DNA of 64,000 nt from Sapria himalayana. Taxonomy: Eukaryota > Streptophyta > Magnoliopsida > Malpighiales > Rafflesiaceae. The stretch spans positions 1 to 64,000 of the forward strand of contig JAREIK010003005.1 of assembly GCA_029783825.1 (NCBI GenBank), in the 5' to 3' direction. A program made the translations under genes and the position numbers. The notes under the pieces were generated by a model. That model saw nothing but the letters and a program-made list of their open reading frames with translations. It had not been told where the DNA came from and made no database searches. Positions 12,898 to 23,460 of the stretch are shown piece by piece (position 1 is the first letter of the stretch; each line of letters begins with the position of its first letter).

Positions 12898-13486
12898 CCG
12901 AATGCGAAGAAGAACCCTGTGATTTTCTTCTCATCTCTTCGTTTAGGACACCGCTTTTCACCAAGTCCATAGAGCAAACGCCGTTTGTGGATGAATTAGA
13001 CAAAGACGTCCTGAACGTCTCCCACGAGTCTGGTAACGTACCGAGAAGCCACAGCCCTTGTATTTCATCATCAAACTTGATGTTCATTCCAGCCAGCTGA
13101 TTGATAATTCCCTGGAATGTGTTCAAGTGATCTGACATGGCTTTTTCCATCTTGATAATTTAAGGCCATCATTTGCTTGATCAAAAAATAACTTGTTGTT
13201 GCCGGGTCTTCCGTGCGTACAACTCCTCGAGTTTGTTCCACAAGGTCCGCGCATGCTTTTCTTCACTAACGTGGTTGAGTACTTTATCATCTACCCATTG
13301 CCTGATGTAGCCGCATACCTGACGGTGACATAGCTCCCACTCTTCATCGGTTTTACCCGATGGCTTCTCTTTGGCAAACACTGGCAAATAATAATCTTTC
13401 ACATACATGAGATCTTCCATCTTCCCCTTCCAAACATGGTAATTGGACCCGTTTAAAGTAACCATCCGGCTTGTGTTACTCTCCAT
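12845..13486 (-). pseudogene. copia gag (two frames)
   Basis: The start at 13486 lies about 25 bp inside the primer binding site. The first frame (13486-13181) has LNGSNYHVWKGKMEDLMY and VDDKVLNHVSEEKHARTLW, typical of plant copia gag (UBN2/Retrotran_gag type). The second (13150-12845) has MEKAMSDHLNTFQGIINQL and WLLGTLPDSWETFRTSLSN. The break between them at about 13150-13180 is in a poly-A/T stretch, so it may be an assembly indel. Confidence 0.92.
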
Positions 13487-13510
13487 GACTTAAACGAGGC
13501 ACACGAACCA

Positions 13511-13523
13511 ACCTCTGATACCA
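13511..13523 (-). other. Primer binding site (initiator Met tRNA)
   Basis: On the minus strand it reads TGGTATCAGAGGT, two bases downstream of the 5' LTR. It is complementary to the 3' end of the initiator methionine tRNA, the usual minus-strand primer of plant copia elements. This fixes the element on the minus strand. Confidence 0.95.
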
Positions 13524-13525
13524 TT

Positions 13526-14359
13526 TGTAGAGAACAATCACCTAAACAAATAATGCGGAATATAGCTTTTCCAAAATTTAGCACCAAGTTCAAATCAATG
13601 GGAAAACAATGTTCTGTTAGCCATTCGTGAAATGAGAAACAGATTAGTGCAAACTAATCGGTACTGTTAGGATCGTGTAGCTGCAAGATGATTATTATGT
13701 GTTTAAATCACTCAATTACTAAATGAAATACAAAATCAGAACTCTTGTTAATTCCAACGATAACGATGGATCATTCTTGGCTAGCTCAAGGTGAGGGATT
13801 CACAGCTTTTACTTTATCATAATATTGTGTCACCTGCACTGAAGAATCCAAGATTGATGCAAAATAAAAAACGTTGGATTGATGAATAAAGGCAAGAATC
13901 AGCTCTGGGTCATTTGTAATCTGTGCAGGAATCCAAATTAAATTTGTCCGCATACAGCATTCGCTCCTCTGCTTGTCTCCACATCAAAAAAGATTGACTT
14001 ACATCACCAACAAGATCTGAAAGTTTTATGGAGGCGGCTGAAAGTGCTGCACCTCACGCCAGTCCTTCCTCCGCCTGAGGATAGCAGATGGATGTGTTTA
14101 AGGGAAAAACCACTTAATATATATATAGAGGAGCTCGAGTTCTCCGAGTCAATTCTCCAGGTCACAACCAGCGGGTGCCAGAATTGAACAACTGATAATC
14201 GCGTTTGCGTTGCGCTGCCTTGAACGAGAGAGAAGAAAAAACGAAAGCCGAAGAAAAAATCAAATAAAACTCACCGACAGCGAAGATGCATTTGTTCGCT
14301 GTGTTTTTTTTTGTTTTATTATTTTATTAGTTTGGCCCGAAGATGGGCCGGACCCAACA
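13526..14359 (-). repeat. 5' LTR of the copia element
   Basis: 834 bp with TG...CA ends matching the 3' LTR. It contains the element promoter. The right boundary is fixed by the CATAT duplication at 14360. Confidence 0.96.
14115..14128 (-). promoter_or_regulatory. TATA box of the copia LTR promoter
   Basis: On the minus strand this is a TATATATATATTAAG-type run about 230 bp into the LTR from its U3 edge. It is preserved in both LTRs (9246-9256 in the other). The GC-rich CTCGAG-containing sequence follows upstream. Assignment rests on position and composition only. Confidence 0.55.
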
Positions 14360-14364
14360 CATAT
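14360..14364. repeat. Target site duplication CATAT, right copy
   Basis: Exact match to 8650-8654 on the far side of the retrotransposon. Confidence 0.95.
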
Positions 14365-14430
14365 CCCATAGATTCCAAAATATCAAATGTCATAAAATCA
14401 TAGTTCAAGGGTGGAATTGCATTAGGCACC
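14365..14430 (-). pseudogene. Putative captured exon, proximal part (unidentified gene)
   Basis: On the minus strand the frame reads VPNAIPPLNYDFMTFDIL, matching VPTAIPPLHYDFMISDVL in element B. A CATTTCAT sequence just upstream corresponds to the TTTCAG acceptor in B and has lost the AG. The family is not recognised. The copia insertion has separated it from 8581-8649. Confidence 0.4.
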
Positions 14431-16085
14431 TATGAAATGTTAGAAATGCACATTTAGTAATTATCTAGTATTCACTGCTTGATAGAGCTACCTTTAACTC
14501 GCATATCTAAAAACACATATCTAAAAACTCATGATCTAGTAGTATTCACAGTAAATATGTTTATATCATATTAAACTATAAAATTTTTTTAAAAAAATAA
14601 AGCTTTGTGAATAGGAATGTGCCTTAGGCACTACCAAGGCTAGGAATTCCTTGCCTTGGTAGTTTATGACACACACAATGCAAACATGTGGACTATTACA
14701 TGTGTATGCACACATGAAATGTAATATTATAATATATGTTTCTCTCTCTCTTTAGCTCATTAACATCTAAAAATCTTAATATATAAATTAATAGAACATA
14801 TAAATGCACAATGTGAATATATAATTTTCATTGTATTAAGTCAACTCACATACATTAATGGCCAATACCATCTAGCTCATTACCATCTGCCTTGATACCA
14901 TAGTTTATATCACATAGCTTCACTTCTTGCTCCTGAGTAATCATAGGTTGCAAGAAGTCCCTATTATCTTGCTAAATCAAACTTGTTGAAAGAAAAATCA
15001 AGAGCTAATAGTGAACGAATACATGATGTGGTACCACCAGGGGCACCAACTGTGCTTAATGCTAGACAAACTTTTGATAGTACTACTAAAAAACACATAA
15101 TGGTGCTTGCTCACCACCTACTCACAATTCAGGGCAAATAAAAATAGGCTTAGAAACACAAAATGTGGAACAACATGAGAATCAATTGTTAATAGCTATA
15201 ACTTAAACTCCATTAACAAGATCAATAAAATGACCATATTCTAGAAGTAAAGTGGGCTCGTCATAGCTCATATTGATGAAATCGCATTTATGCTACATAA
15301 AAGCAAGTGTTTTCACCATTTGAGTGTCATTATCTAGAGTAAATATGAACGACTAATAAAAGTTAGCTGACCTCCATTGTAGTCTACCATGCAATAATAG
15401 GGTACCACATCTTGTAGTAGTATGGCATGTGCCATGTGATAGTGTTAGAGTGGATGTGTGTGTGGAAAGGTTGTGGGCAGTTATATGCATGTAGTGTGGC
15501 ATTTTTTGTGAGGAAGTGTGGGCAAGAATCAAAATTGTGTGTTATGGCAGTGTACAAAATAATTTAGTGCTGAAAAATTAAAAATAAAATAATAAAAAAT
15601 GATTTAGTGTGTGGGTTATATTTTGGCTAATAGGTATTTTAGCTACACCAATTTGTGTTGGCTCGCACTAAATGAAGTAATCTGGCATTCTTTTGGTCAC
15701 TTATGGCTCTCCCTCTTCTTGGTGCAGGCTCAAACTGTATCACTTTTAAGGCTCAAACTGCATCAACACAGATAAATAAACTCTCAATTCTCAACAGAAA
15801 CATTTCAAAAGAAAAATCAAAAACAAAATCAAAACAAAATAAAAAACAAAAGTAAAAACAAAATCAAGAACAAATACCAAAACCTGTATGGACATGTGAC
15901 ACTTGAAGTCGTCAACTTCCAAAATAGTTGTCATGTTTGCACAGCAAATGTCCTACAAAGAATCATGATTAGGTAAGTCAGCCATGCAAAGAACAAAACT
16001 AGAATTAAGAACAACGATGCCGCCAGATAAATCTCTTCCTATTTAGCTACACATATAAAAAATCATGTGCCCGAAAAGTTGCTCA
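14431..16085. other. Interior of element A, no gene seen
   Basis: AT-rich sequence, partly collinear with B (15400-15660 matches 32090-32340, sharing GTGTGTGGAAAGG and GGTTATATTTTG). An A-rich, C-interrupted tract (AAAACAAAATC repeats) lies at about 15795-15880. I find no reading frame with recognisable content. Confidence 0.5.
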
Positions 16086-16400
16086 TTATTCCTTCTTCAT
16101 GAAGTGAGGAGATAAGAGCCTTGAGATTCCAAATCCAGTGAATGACTTGTAGTGAAGTAGCTCTTTCAACTTATCATCGCATATTTTTTTTCTATCTGAT
16201 GGATCTTTTTTAAAAACAAAAAAATTTAACGATTAATTGAAATTGAAGAATAGAAACATATATTAGGGTAGGTGAAGACAATGAATATTGGCATACTTGT
16301 AGATTATTTTTTTATAAAGTCACATCTTCTTTACAACATCAGGATGAGATAATGCATCTTCACATATACCAAAAGATTTATAAGACCATATGAAAGAGGA
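16086..16400 (-). pseudogene. Captured SWIB-domain gene fragment (two exons and an intron)
   Basis: On the minus strand, 16205-16086 reads DPSDRKKICDDKLKELL, then SFTGFGISRLLSPHFMKE and a stop. This resembles the C-terminal half of plant SWIB (BAF60b/UAF30-like) domains, which act in chromatin or rDNA transcription complexes. Upstream, 16361-16297 reads EDALSHPDVVKKM, a stop where the family has Trp, and after a one-base shift NNLQ followed by a GTATGC donor. The intron between is retained, so genomic DNA was captured. It is truncated and cannot encode a whole protein. The family call is from remembered motif similarity and should be tested by search. Confidence 0.6.
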
Positions 16401-16419
16401 ATAGGAAGCTAGAAATCTA

Positions 16420-16467
16420 GAATTAACTTTGTATACATTTATGTATAACTATATATAACTACTTATA

Positions 16468-16522
<55 letters not shown>

Positions 16523-17040
16523 CTATTTTTAACTATATAAATCTATTTATAACTAAATATAATATAGGTATAAGAACATATAACTATAAATAATTGTCTT
16601 TTACTATATGTATAACTTAAAAGACATTATAAATAACTATATTTAAATATATAATTAACAAAATATATGTAATATACAATTTTATTTATTAGTATATAAA
16701 TATGTATTTAAATATATATATGCCTATACATAACTATATGTATAAATATATTAAATTATATAAAATATATATATACCTGCATGTATAAATATAAGTATAA
16801 CTATATATGTAACTATATGTATAACCACATGTAATTATATTTATAATTACATGTATAACAACATACAACATTATGTTTAACTATATGTGGATAACTATAT
16901 ATAAATATTTGTATAATAATATAAAACTTTATATATCTAAATATAACTATATTTGTAACTATGTATACATATATGTAAATCTATAAATTTGTTTATAACT
17001 TTGTATACATTTTTGTATAACTACATATAACTACTTGTAG

Positions 17041-17088
<48 letters not shown>

Positions 17089-17545
17089 CTATATTTTTTA
17101 ACAATATAAATCCATTTATAACTAAAATAATATGGGTATAAGAACATATAACTATAAATAATTGTCTTTTACTATATGTATAACTCTAAAAACATTATAC
17201 ATAACTATATTTAATTATATAATTAAAATATTCTATACTTAATATACAATTTTATATATTAGTTTATAAAAATGTATTTAACTATATCTATGCCTATACA
17301 TAACTATATGTATATATATATTAAATTAAATGAAAAGATATATATACCTACATGTATAAATATAAGTATAATTATATGTGTAATTATATGTATAACCACA
17401 TGTAACTATATTTATAATTTCATGTATAACAATATACAACATTATGTTAACCTATGTGTATAACTATATGTAAATATTTGTATAATTATATAAACCTCTA
17501 TATAATTAAATATAGTTATATTTGTAACTATACTCTTTCTATTCA
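16420..17545 (+). repeat. AT-rich tandem repeat of TAACTATATG type, ~0.58-kb unit, with (TA)n runs
   Basis: Two tandem copies of a ~575-bp unit, the second starting near 17030. Each contains a long (AT)n run (16470-16520, 17045-17088) and the landmark GGTATAAGAACATATAAC (16565 and 17135). The same repeat is in element C (54051-55480, same orientation) and element B (32640-33920, inverted). Frames such as 17272-17463 are composition artefacts. Confidence 0.8.
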
Positions 17546-18095
17546 AATTAGGGATATAGTGTTGAGATTAATAAGTTCAAAAAAGATTTTTTTTATTACA
17601 GTTTGCATCTCTTAGAAGAGATTAATAAGTTGCACATTCATCTTATCAAACACTTATCTATCACAACCATCCTATGTATATTTTTTCTTATAAAAAGTAA
17701 ACATTATGAATCACTAATTGGGTAATTAATTATTTTTTAATATTATTAATTTTGTAGTCTAACATATATTTTCTATTATACTTTATCTTGGTCAATTGTT
17801 TTAGTTTATTAGTTAATATTCATTAAAAAAAGTATCTTTCTTTTGAATTATAAATCATAAATTTCGAAAATAATTATATTTTTAGAAATTGATTTTTTCA
17901 ATTTAAAATTAAAGTTACAAATTAAATATTTTATTTTAAATCTTTTATTTTTAAATTTTTTACTCTCAAACATGTGCTATCTATCTAATTTTCAATTTAA
18001 ATTTTTAATAGTTTCAATTATTAAGAAAATATTATCTATATATAGCATATATCAATGTATCTATTCTCATAGTTGTCCTGTCAGCTCATTATAAC
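17546..18095. other. Unassigned spacer between elements A and D
   Basis: AT-rich sequence with no reading frame, repeat family or terminus that I recognise. It may be the decayed right side of A or old host DNA. Confidence 0.4.
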
Positions 18096-18289
18096 CATAA
18101 CAAGAAAATATCAACTTAACATTGAATCTTAATGAAATTTTATAGATGTAACATATTTACTTTACATCCCACTTATAAAACACATTTGTTATAATACTTT
18201 AATATATATATCTTTATTGACATCAATATTATGTGGAAATATTTTTTTTTCTTTTATGTAGCCACCAAACCAACTATCAAAGAAATTAT

Positions 18290-19260
18290 ATTATGAATAT
18301 TTTCTAAATTGATAAATTCTCAGAAAAAATATTTTTAGATCTAGACAAAATCCATCACTAATATTTTCGTAAATTTCACGCAAAGAAAAGCAGGGAATTT
18401 AGTCATTGATTTAGGGACGTAATTTCTCTATCTAATTAGATCGAGACAAAATATGTCGCTAAATAATTATCTGAATTTATTTTTTTATAATTTTATATAT
18501 AATTGGAAGTGATAATTCCTTAATTTTATATATAATTATCTGCATTTAGCTAGGGATTTTTCCCTAGCTATTTGGGCTTTTGATAATTTCTGTCGCAAAT
18601 TTAAGATAATTTAATTTTGTTAGCATTATATATTTTAATATTTTTTTAATTTTCTATATTAAGGTATATCATTGTCTATAGATGAGTGATCCTTAAAAGA
18701 TATAATCTCCTCGTATAATTATAAAATATGGATATTATAAAAAAATTTCATAAATATATAAATATGAATAAAAATGTATATTAAATAAGACGAATAACAA
18801 TTTTTTTGATTAAAAATTAATTAAAAAATTATACAAAATATTTTTCTAATATTTTTAACTATGATATTTAAATATTTGTATTAAAAAAATATAAGTTATT
18901 ATTTAAGTATAATAAATTTGTAAATATTTTATTTAAAAAATAAACATAAATAAAAATTACTACTAATAAAATGCTAAAATAAACAATTCTTTGAATAAAT
19001 AAAAATTTATAAAAATATATGAATTAATGAATAAGCAAGTAAATATTAATATTATTCCTACAATCATAAAATATTTTTATGATTGTGGGAATCTTTTAAA
19101 AAAATAATGACTAAAAGATTTGAAAATTTTGAATTAAAAAAAATACAAAATTTTCATAAAATTTAAAAGATGATAAATTGATATTTAAAGATTAATACAT
19201 AGAAGTTTTAATTACATCAAAAAAAATTTGATGCTTTAAAAAATAAATATCTAAGTGTGG
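18290..19260 (+). other. L-subterminal region of element D
   Basis: It contains CACGCAAAGAAAAGCAGGG, ATTTAGCTAGGG and TTTCCCTAGCTATTTGGGC-like motifs. It also has the GATGAGTGATCCTTAAAAG block (18685) that marks this region in every family member. The rest is AT-rich and non-coding. The ~170 bp before it (18120-18290) have no counterpart in E. Confidence 0.7.
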
Positions 19261-19620
19261 TTATTAAATGAACACTTCAAAGATTAAAATTTATAATGAC
19301 TAAAATAATCAAATTTTATGCTTTTATAATTATTTCATATTATATTAATAATAAATAAATTGAGACATTAGAATTTAGACATTTCATGTGGGTTTAGGAC
19401 ATTGGTTACTCTCTTCTTTAGTCTAGTGGCTGATAGCTTTCATTTGTGGCCTGTGGGACTTGTTCAACCAACCTTTTTGGCATTCTTCGTGACGTTGTTT
19501 GTAAACAGGCAGGTGGTTACTAGTTGCCACTGGCTCATTCACAAACTCTGAAGGCACCATATCACATCTTTTGAAGGGAAAAAGGTATTGGGTTATTGAA
19601 TAGGTAATTAAGACATCAAT
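19261..19620 (+). other. Region upstream of the pyruvate kinase fragment
   Basis: From about 19380 the composition becomes less AT-rich and more gene-like. It may be captured 5' flank or UTR of the pyruvate kinase gene. I cannot prove a promoter here. Confidence 0.3.
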
Positions 19621-22020
19621 ATGAACTCAAGTCATCTTTTTCTTGAGGTATCCATAGGGATGGGATCCATTCTTGAGCAATCCAAGCTCATAAGTTTTTC
19701 ATGGGTTATTTTTTATTGCTTTTTATGTGCTTGTTAAGAGCTACAATTTTTTGATTTTGTTTATTGCGTAGTAGAATATCTTCCTTGCAATGAAAAAGAT
19801 TGTCGATACGTTAGGCCCCAAGTCTCGAATCATCAACACCATTTCTAGATGCCTCAATGTCGGAATGTATGGTAGTACTTAGTATTCCTTTTTCATGAGT
19901 TTTTTTTTTCAATGAAAGCTGATTGGATTTCATGGCTGAGTTTCGTTTTGCAGTGGTGAGATTTGATTTTTCATGGGGTGATGCACAATATCACCAAAAG
20001 ACATTGGAGAACCTAAAGTCCACAATCAAGTGCACTAAGAAGTTCTATGATGCATGTTTTTTTAGCTATGATTACTTATATATGTCATAAGGGGAACAAC
20101 ATACTATCAAATTTTATTACTTCCTCTTTGTCAAATTAAATTACTTATCATGCATCTAATTGGTTTGGCTATTGCCGTGTTGTTGATGTAGTTATCATAA
20201 TCAAAAAGGGTTTAAAGTTTTGCTTTTCAATTTTTAGGTTATGCCGGACACGGCAGGTCCAAAATTGTAGGTTATTAACAAAAATGAGGAATTCATTTTG
20301 CTCCTGGCTGATGAATTTGTTATTTTAACACCTAATCATGAACAAGAAGCTTCATCGGAGTTGTTGCCCATCAATTTTAATGGCCTGTCCAATGTTAGTA
20401 CTTTATGAGTTATAATGGTCTGGGTGGACTAGATCATAATAAAACATAGCATTGATGATCTTTGAATATAATGAAAATCTGATCAAAAACATAATGGATG
20501 TGCTTGGTAGGGCATTCCTTGTAACTTATTGTTATATATTGATTAATATAAATGCCCTCACTAGAAGTGGATTTTCATCAAATCCCTTATTTTCCTTCAA
20601 ATTTTTATTGTTAATTTTCTATCTGCACTTCATTTGAATGATTTGAATTTTTTGTGTCACTATTTAATTTGGTGTTTATTTATTCTTTTAACTAGAAAAA
20701 ATTGTTTCTTTCATTGCAAGCTGTTCAACCAGGGAACACCATTTTTATTAGTCAGTACTTGTTCACAGGAAGCAAAACTACTTCAGTGTGGTTGGAGGTA
20801 ATGAACAACTTTCATGGTTGTCTAGCATGTGCCTGCAGCATTAAAATGGGTTAATGATTTAGAATGCTCTAATACCAAAATAATGTTATGCTCGTGTATG
20901 TCTCATGTGCTTGAGTGAACAAGTAGGGTATCTGAGGTGAGGGAAAATTATGTGGTTAGTGTGATAAAGAACTCTATGACTTTGGTAGGCTCACTATTCA
21001 CCCTGCATGTTTCTCAAATTCATATCAATGTGCCTACACATTCTGCTCAAGATAGGCTGGTCAATCTTTTCATTGATTTCACTTTTGGAATTTGGAGAAT
21101 GCTTACATTTTCATTGTTCTGTATTGGTTGTGTTCAAGGTTATCAGCACTAGAGGTGTGCAAAATAAAATTGATTTTCTCTCCTTGCCATACACCCGCCA
21201 CTCTGAGAATGGTTGACATGTAATTCTAATGATGTAGTTCTTCCTCTTATTGTATAGTCATTTTCAGAATCATAGTTTGTTGCAGTAGAGAAGCTTCTTT
21301 AATGTGTTGTTTCTAATCTCTAAAAATCGAGAATATGTTTATTAACTTTTATTAGTGCATAAACATTTTCTCAATAAATTTGTAGTACATAATTTTGTGC
21401 TAGCCCCTCCACAAAAGTTTTCTTTGTAAAATATATTTTACCACGAAATGATCTTTTTATAATCAACAAAATCATAATTATTGCAATATTTTTCTCAAAA
21501 TTGTATCAGTTGAGTTCATAATTTTTATTTATTAATAAAGGTCTTACTCAATGCAAAAGTCTCCCACTTAGCCTGAGGTTTGAGAGATATTAATATTTTG
21601 ATGATCTTATCCTTGAGAACTGGAGATGCATTATTTGTTGAGTTTTGAACTTGAGATCCATTATCCTTTAATGAAGACACTCGGCATCACAAAAAGACAC
21701 GACCTATATTTTTCTACACTATTCATTCTTTTTCATGAAATTAAGTATACTGTAACATGATACATCTGTATATAGGTGTGTATGTTTGCATGCATAAAAC
21801 TATCCACACACACATCCATCATCTATATGTATGTGTTTGTGCATGTTATTTTCTTTAAATATATTTCCAAGCTCCACAAGTGATATTTTTTTGTGAAGTT
21901 GTTTATTGATGCATTCTACGTGGGAAACAATTATGTGTTGTATCATAGGCCCGTGAGTATCTATCTCAGCTTGGAGACCTCAGTAAAACCTAGATTTTTG
22001 CCAAGATTGAAAATGTGGAG
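19621..22020 (+). pseudogene. Captured cytosolic pyruvate kinase gene fragment (about eight exons)
   Basis: Pyruvate kinase converts phosphoenolpyruvate and ADP to pyruvate and ATP. From the ATG at 19621 exon 1 reads MNSSHLFLEV, then GMGSILEQSK. Later exons read MKKIVDTLGPKSR (19790), VVRFDFSWGDAQYHQKTLEN (19954), VMPDTAGPKL (20238), EQEASSELLPINFNGLS (20343), [18 protein letters not shown] (ends 20797), VVSVIKNSMTLVGSLFTLHV (20950), KIDFLSLPYTRHSE (21169) and LSQLGDLSKT, stop, IFAKIENVE (21970). Order and spacing match the N-terminal ~240 residues of the plant cytosolic enzyme (about 510). Most GT/AG splice sites are still visible, so introns were retained and genomic DNA was captured. In-frame TAG stops at 20268-20270 and 21991-21993 replace Gln. 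The catalytic barrel's C-terminal half and the allosteric domain are missing. It is non-functional as an enzyme. Confidence 0.92.
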
Positions 22021-22340
22021 GATAGTTGTTTCCATAGTAATTCTCAAAGGCATATGAACCTGCTCCTTCTGGCTTAGCCACTAATTTTTATACATGAATA
22101 GATGGTGGTCTCCTATTGTACATTCTAGCATGACAAATAATATGGATGTTTCTGAAAGTGCAACAATAAAAAAAATTGTTTTGTTTTAAATCAAAATTTT
22201 ATCTTCATTTGTTCTTAAAAGCATATGGTATTATTCTTTCTTGTGGCAATTTAGGGATAAGCATATGTTTATCTTTCTCATGATTTATTTTACTAATTCT
22301 TCTCATGTGTGTGTGTGTGTCACTTGAGGCTAAGTGATTT
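22021..22340. other. Probable captured intron or flank after pyruvate kinase exon 8
   Basis: No continuation of the pyruvate kinase reading frame is found. A (TG)n run lies at 22307-22320. No other feature is seen. Confidence 0.35.
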
Positions 22341-22545
22341 TATATACATACATATAATATTGTAGTATATACTTACATATATACTATAGTATATAAGTAT
22401 ATATATATTGAGTAGATACATATGTATATACTACAGTATATATGTATGTATATACTACAATATATAAGTACGTATATACCGAGTATATAAGTACATATAT
22501 ATTGTAGTATATACGTACGTATATACCGAGCATATGTGTACACCA
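22341..22545. repeat. TATATAC-TACGTA palindromic repeat block
   Basis: It is built of alternating GTATATAC, TACGTACGTA and CTATAGTATA palindromes. The same motif family forms the R-subterminal blocks at 23283-23690, 29330-29600, 61350-61500 and 62490-62660. The minus-strand frames here (rich in Y, I and T) are artefacts. Confidence 0.7.
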
Positions 22546-22833
22546 GAAAAAATTTCACCCCGAAGTTGATTTTTTCTACGATGGGTTGACCAAAATCTAG
22601 TTACAACAGCCCTAATCCTGTTCAAAACAAAACAAAACAAAATAGTTCATTGAATTCCTAGGCGTTCTATTAATTAGTTGGCACATATAAAAAAATTTAG
22701 TACTAAATTATCACTTGTTTAAATGTTAAAGTATAGCATAAAAATCCTGTTTACATATGATGATCAAAGTATGGGGTTGTCGATATATGATTGTGTGTGC
22801 GTGAAGCAAAAAAAATAGAAAAATTAGGCTCAC

Positions 22834-23096
22834 TTGTTGCCTAGACGAGCCTAAAGATTGATGACCAGCTATTCTTCATAGACAGTAAGAAGTCCTCTTT
22901 TTAAGCCTGGGCAAAGATAATTAGTCCAGTGAAGGCGGCAGCTCTTGCCACACCGTGGTGATCCGGCGAGCTTTGGGATGGCTCTCCAATAGCACTAGCC
23001 ATTGGTGAGGATAAAATTGATGAGTTTCTCATCTTCTTCAGCAGTCCACGACCCTTTCCTAACCCTGAGTTTTTCACAACAGGGTTGGCAAGCCAT
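22834..23096 (-). pseudogene. Captured R2R3-MYB transcription factor fragment
   Basis: R2R3-MYBs bind DNA through two helix-turn-helix repeats. On the minus strand from the ATG at 23096 the frame reads MACQPCCEKLRVRKGSWTAE, then EDEKLINFILTNG, stop, [11 protein letters not shown]. It continues with [14 protein letters not shown] and [11 protein letters not shown], stop, LVINL, stop, ARLGNK. This is the N-terminus, all of repeat R2 and the start of R3, with R2 tryptophans at the expected spacing. It ends with a GTGAGC splice donor at the classic MYB intron inside R3 (after LGN-R/K). No intron interrupts R2. Three in-frame stops make it a pseudogene. It lies opposite to the pyruvate kinase fragment, ~0.8 kb away, inside the same element. 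Confidence 0.92.
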
Positions 23097-23282
23097 CTCT
23101 AAATTCAGTGATAGCCATACGTGTAATAAGTGTCGATCAAAGTCACACTCCCATCTATATGTAGGGCAGAGCTATAGGAGGAAGAGTAAGATTTGAGAGT
23201 CCTGCAATTGTCTCCATAAAAGGACACTAAAACTAAATAGAGTCTCATAAGGTATGTTTTGATACAGAAAAGGATTCAAAAG
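23097..23282. other. Probable 5' flank of the MYB fragment
   Basis: Sequence just upstream of the MYB start (on the minus strand), of higher GC than its surroundings. It is likely captured with the gene. No promoter motif can be firmly placed. Confidence 0.3.
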
Positions 23283-23460
23283 CAGAAGTATATACCTACG
23301 TATATATCGTATATACCTACGTATATACCGTATATACCTACGTATATACCGTATATACCTACGTATATACCGTATATACCTACGTATATACCATATATAC
23401 CTACGTATATACCGTATATACCTACGTATATACCATATATACCTACGTATATACTCAGTA
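23283..23460. repeat. 21-bp minisatellite (GTATATACCTACGTATATACC)x8
   Basis: About eight near-perfect copies of a 21-bp unit, each close to palindromic around TACGTA. Because 21 is divisible by three it gives open frames on both strands (YIPTYIP and YVGIYGI). I regard these as artefacts. Confidence 0.92.

Larger units (their letters stand above)
8655..14359 (-). mobile_element. Ty1-copia LTR retrotransposon, full-length but decayed
   Basis: A 5.7-kb element on the minus strand bounded by ~835-bp LTRs and flanked by CATAT duplications. The primer binding site lies next to the right (5') LTR and a polypurine tract next to the left (3') LTR. Domain order read on the minus strand is gag, zinc knuckle, protease, integrase, reverse transcriptase, RNase H, which is the copia order. 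The coding region is fragmented into about ten frames by one-base shifts, so it cannot make a polyprotein as assembled. It inserted inside CACTA element A; element B shows the matching empty site near 30640-30645. Confidence 0.97.
7809..17545 (-). mobile_element. CACTA element A (R end on the left, right end unclear), with nested copia
   Basis: It begins CACTACAAAAAGGCCC in a TATC array (preceding bases TCT). The first ~850 bp are collinear with the R-subterminal regions of B, D and C, including the reverse complement of the GATATGGTACCACA block (8404-8455). Internally it shares with B a putative exon and the block around 15400-15660 (32090-32340 in B). A 5.7-kb copia element is nested at 8655-14359. 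A SWIB-like fragment and an AT-rich tandem region follow. No L terminus in the expected orientation is found before element D begins at 18096, so the right boundary is a guess. The AT-rich region is in the opposite orientation from that expected if A were collinear with B, suggesting a rearranged or chimeric element. Confidence 0.65.

Noticed and set aside
20452..21216. Separate 60-70-codon frames as independent genes
   Set aside because: They are exons (with read-through into introns) of the pyruvate kinase fragment, or random frames in its introns.
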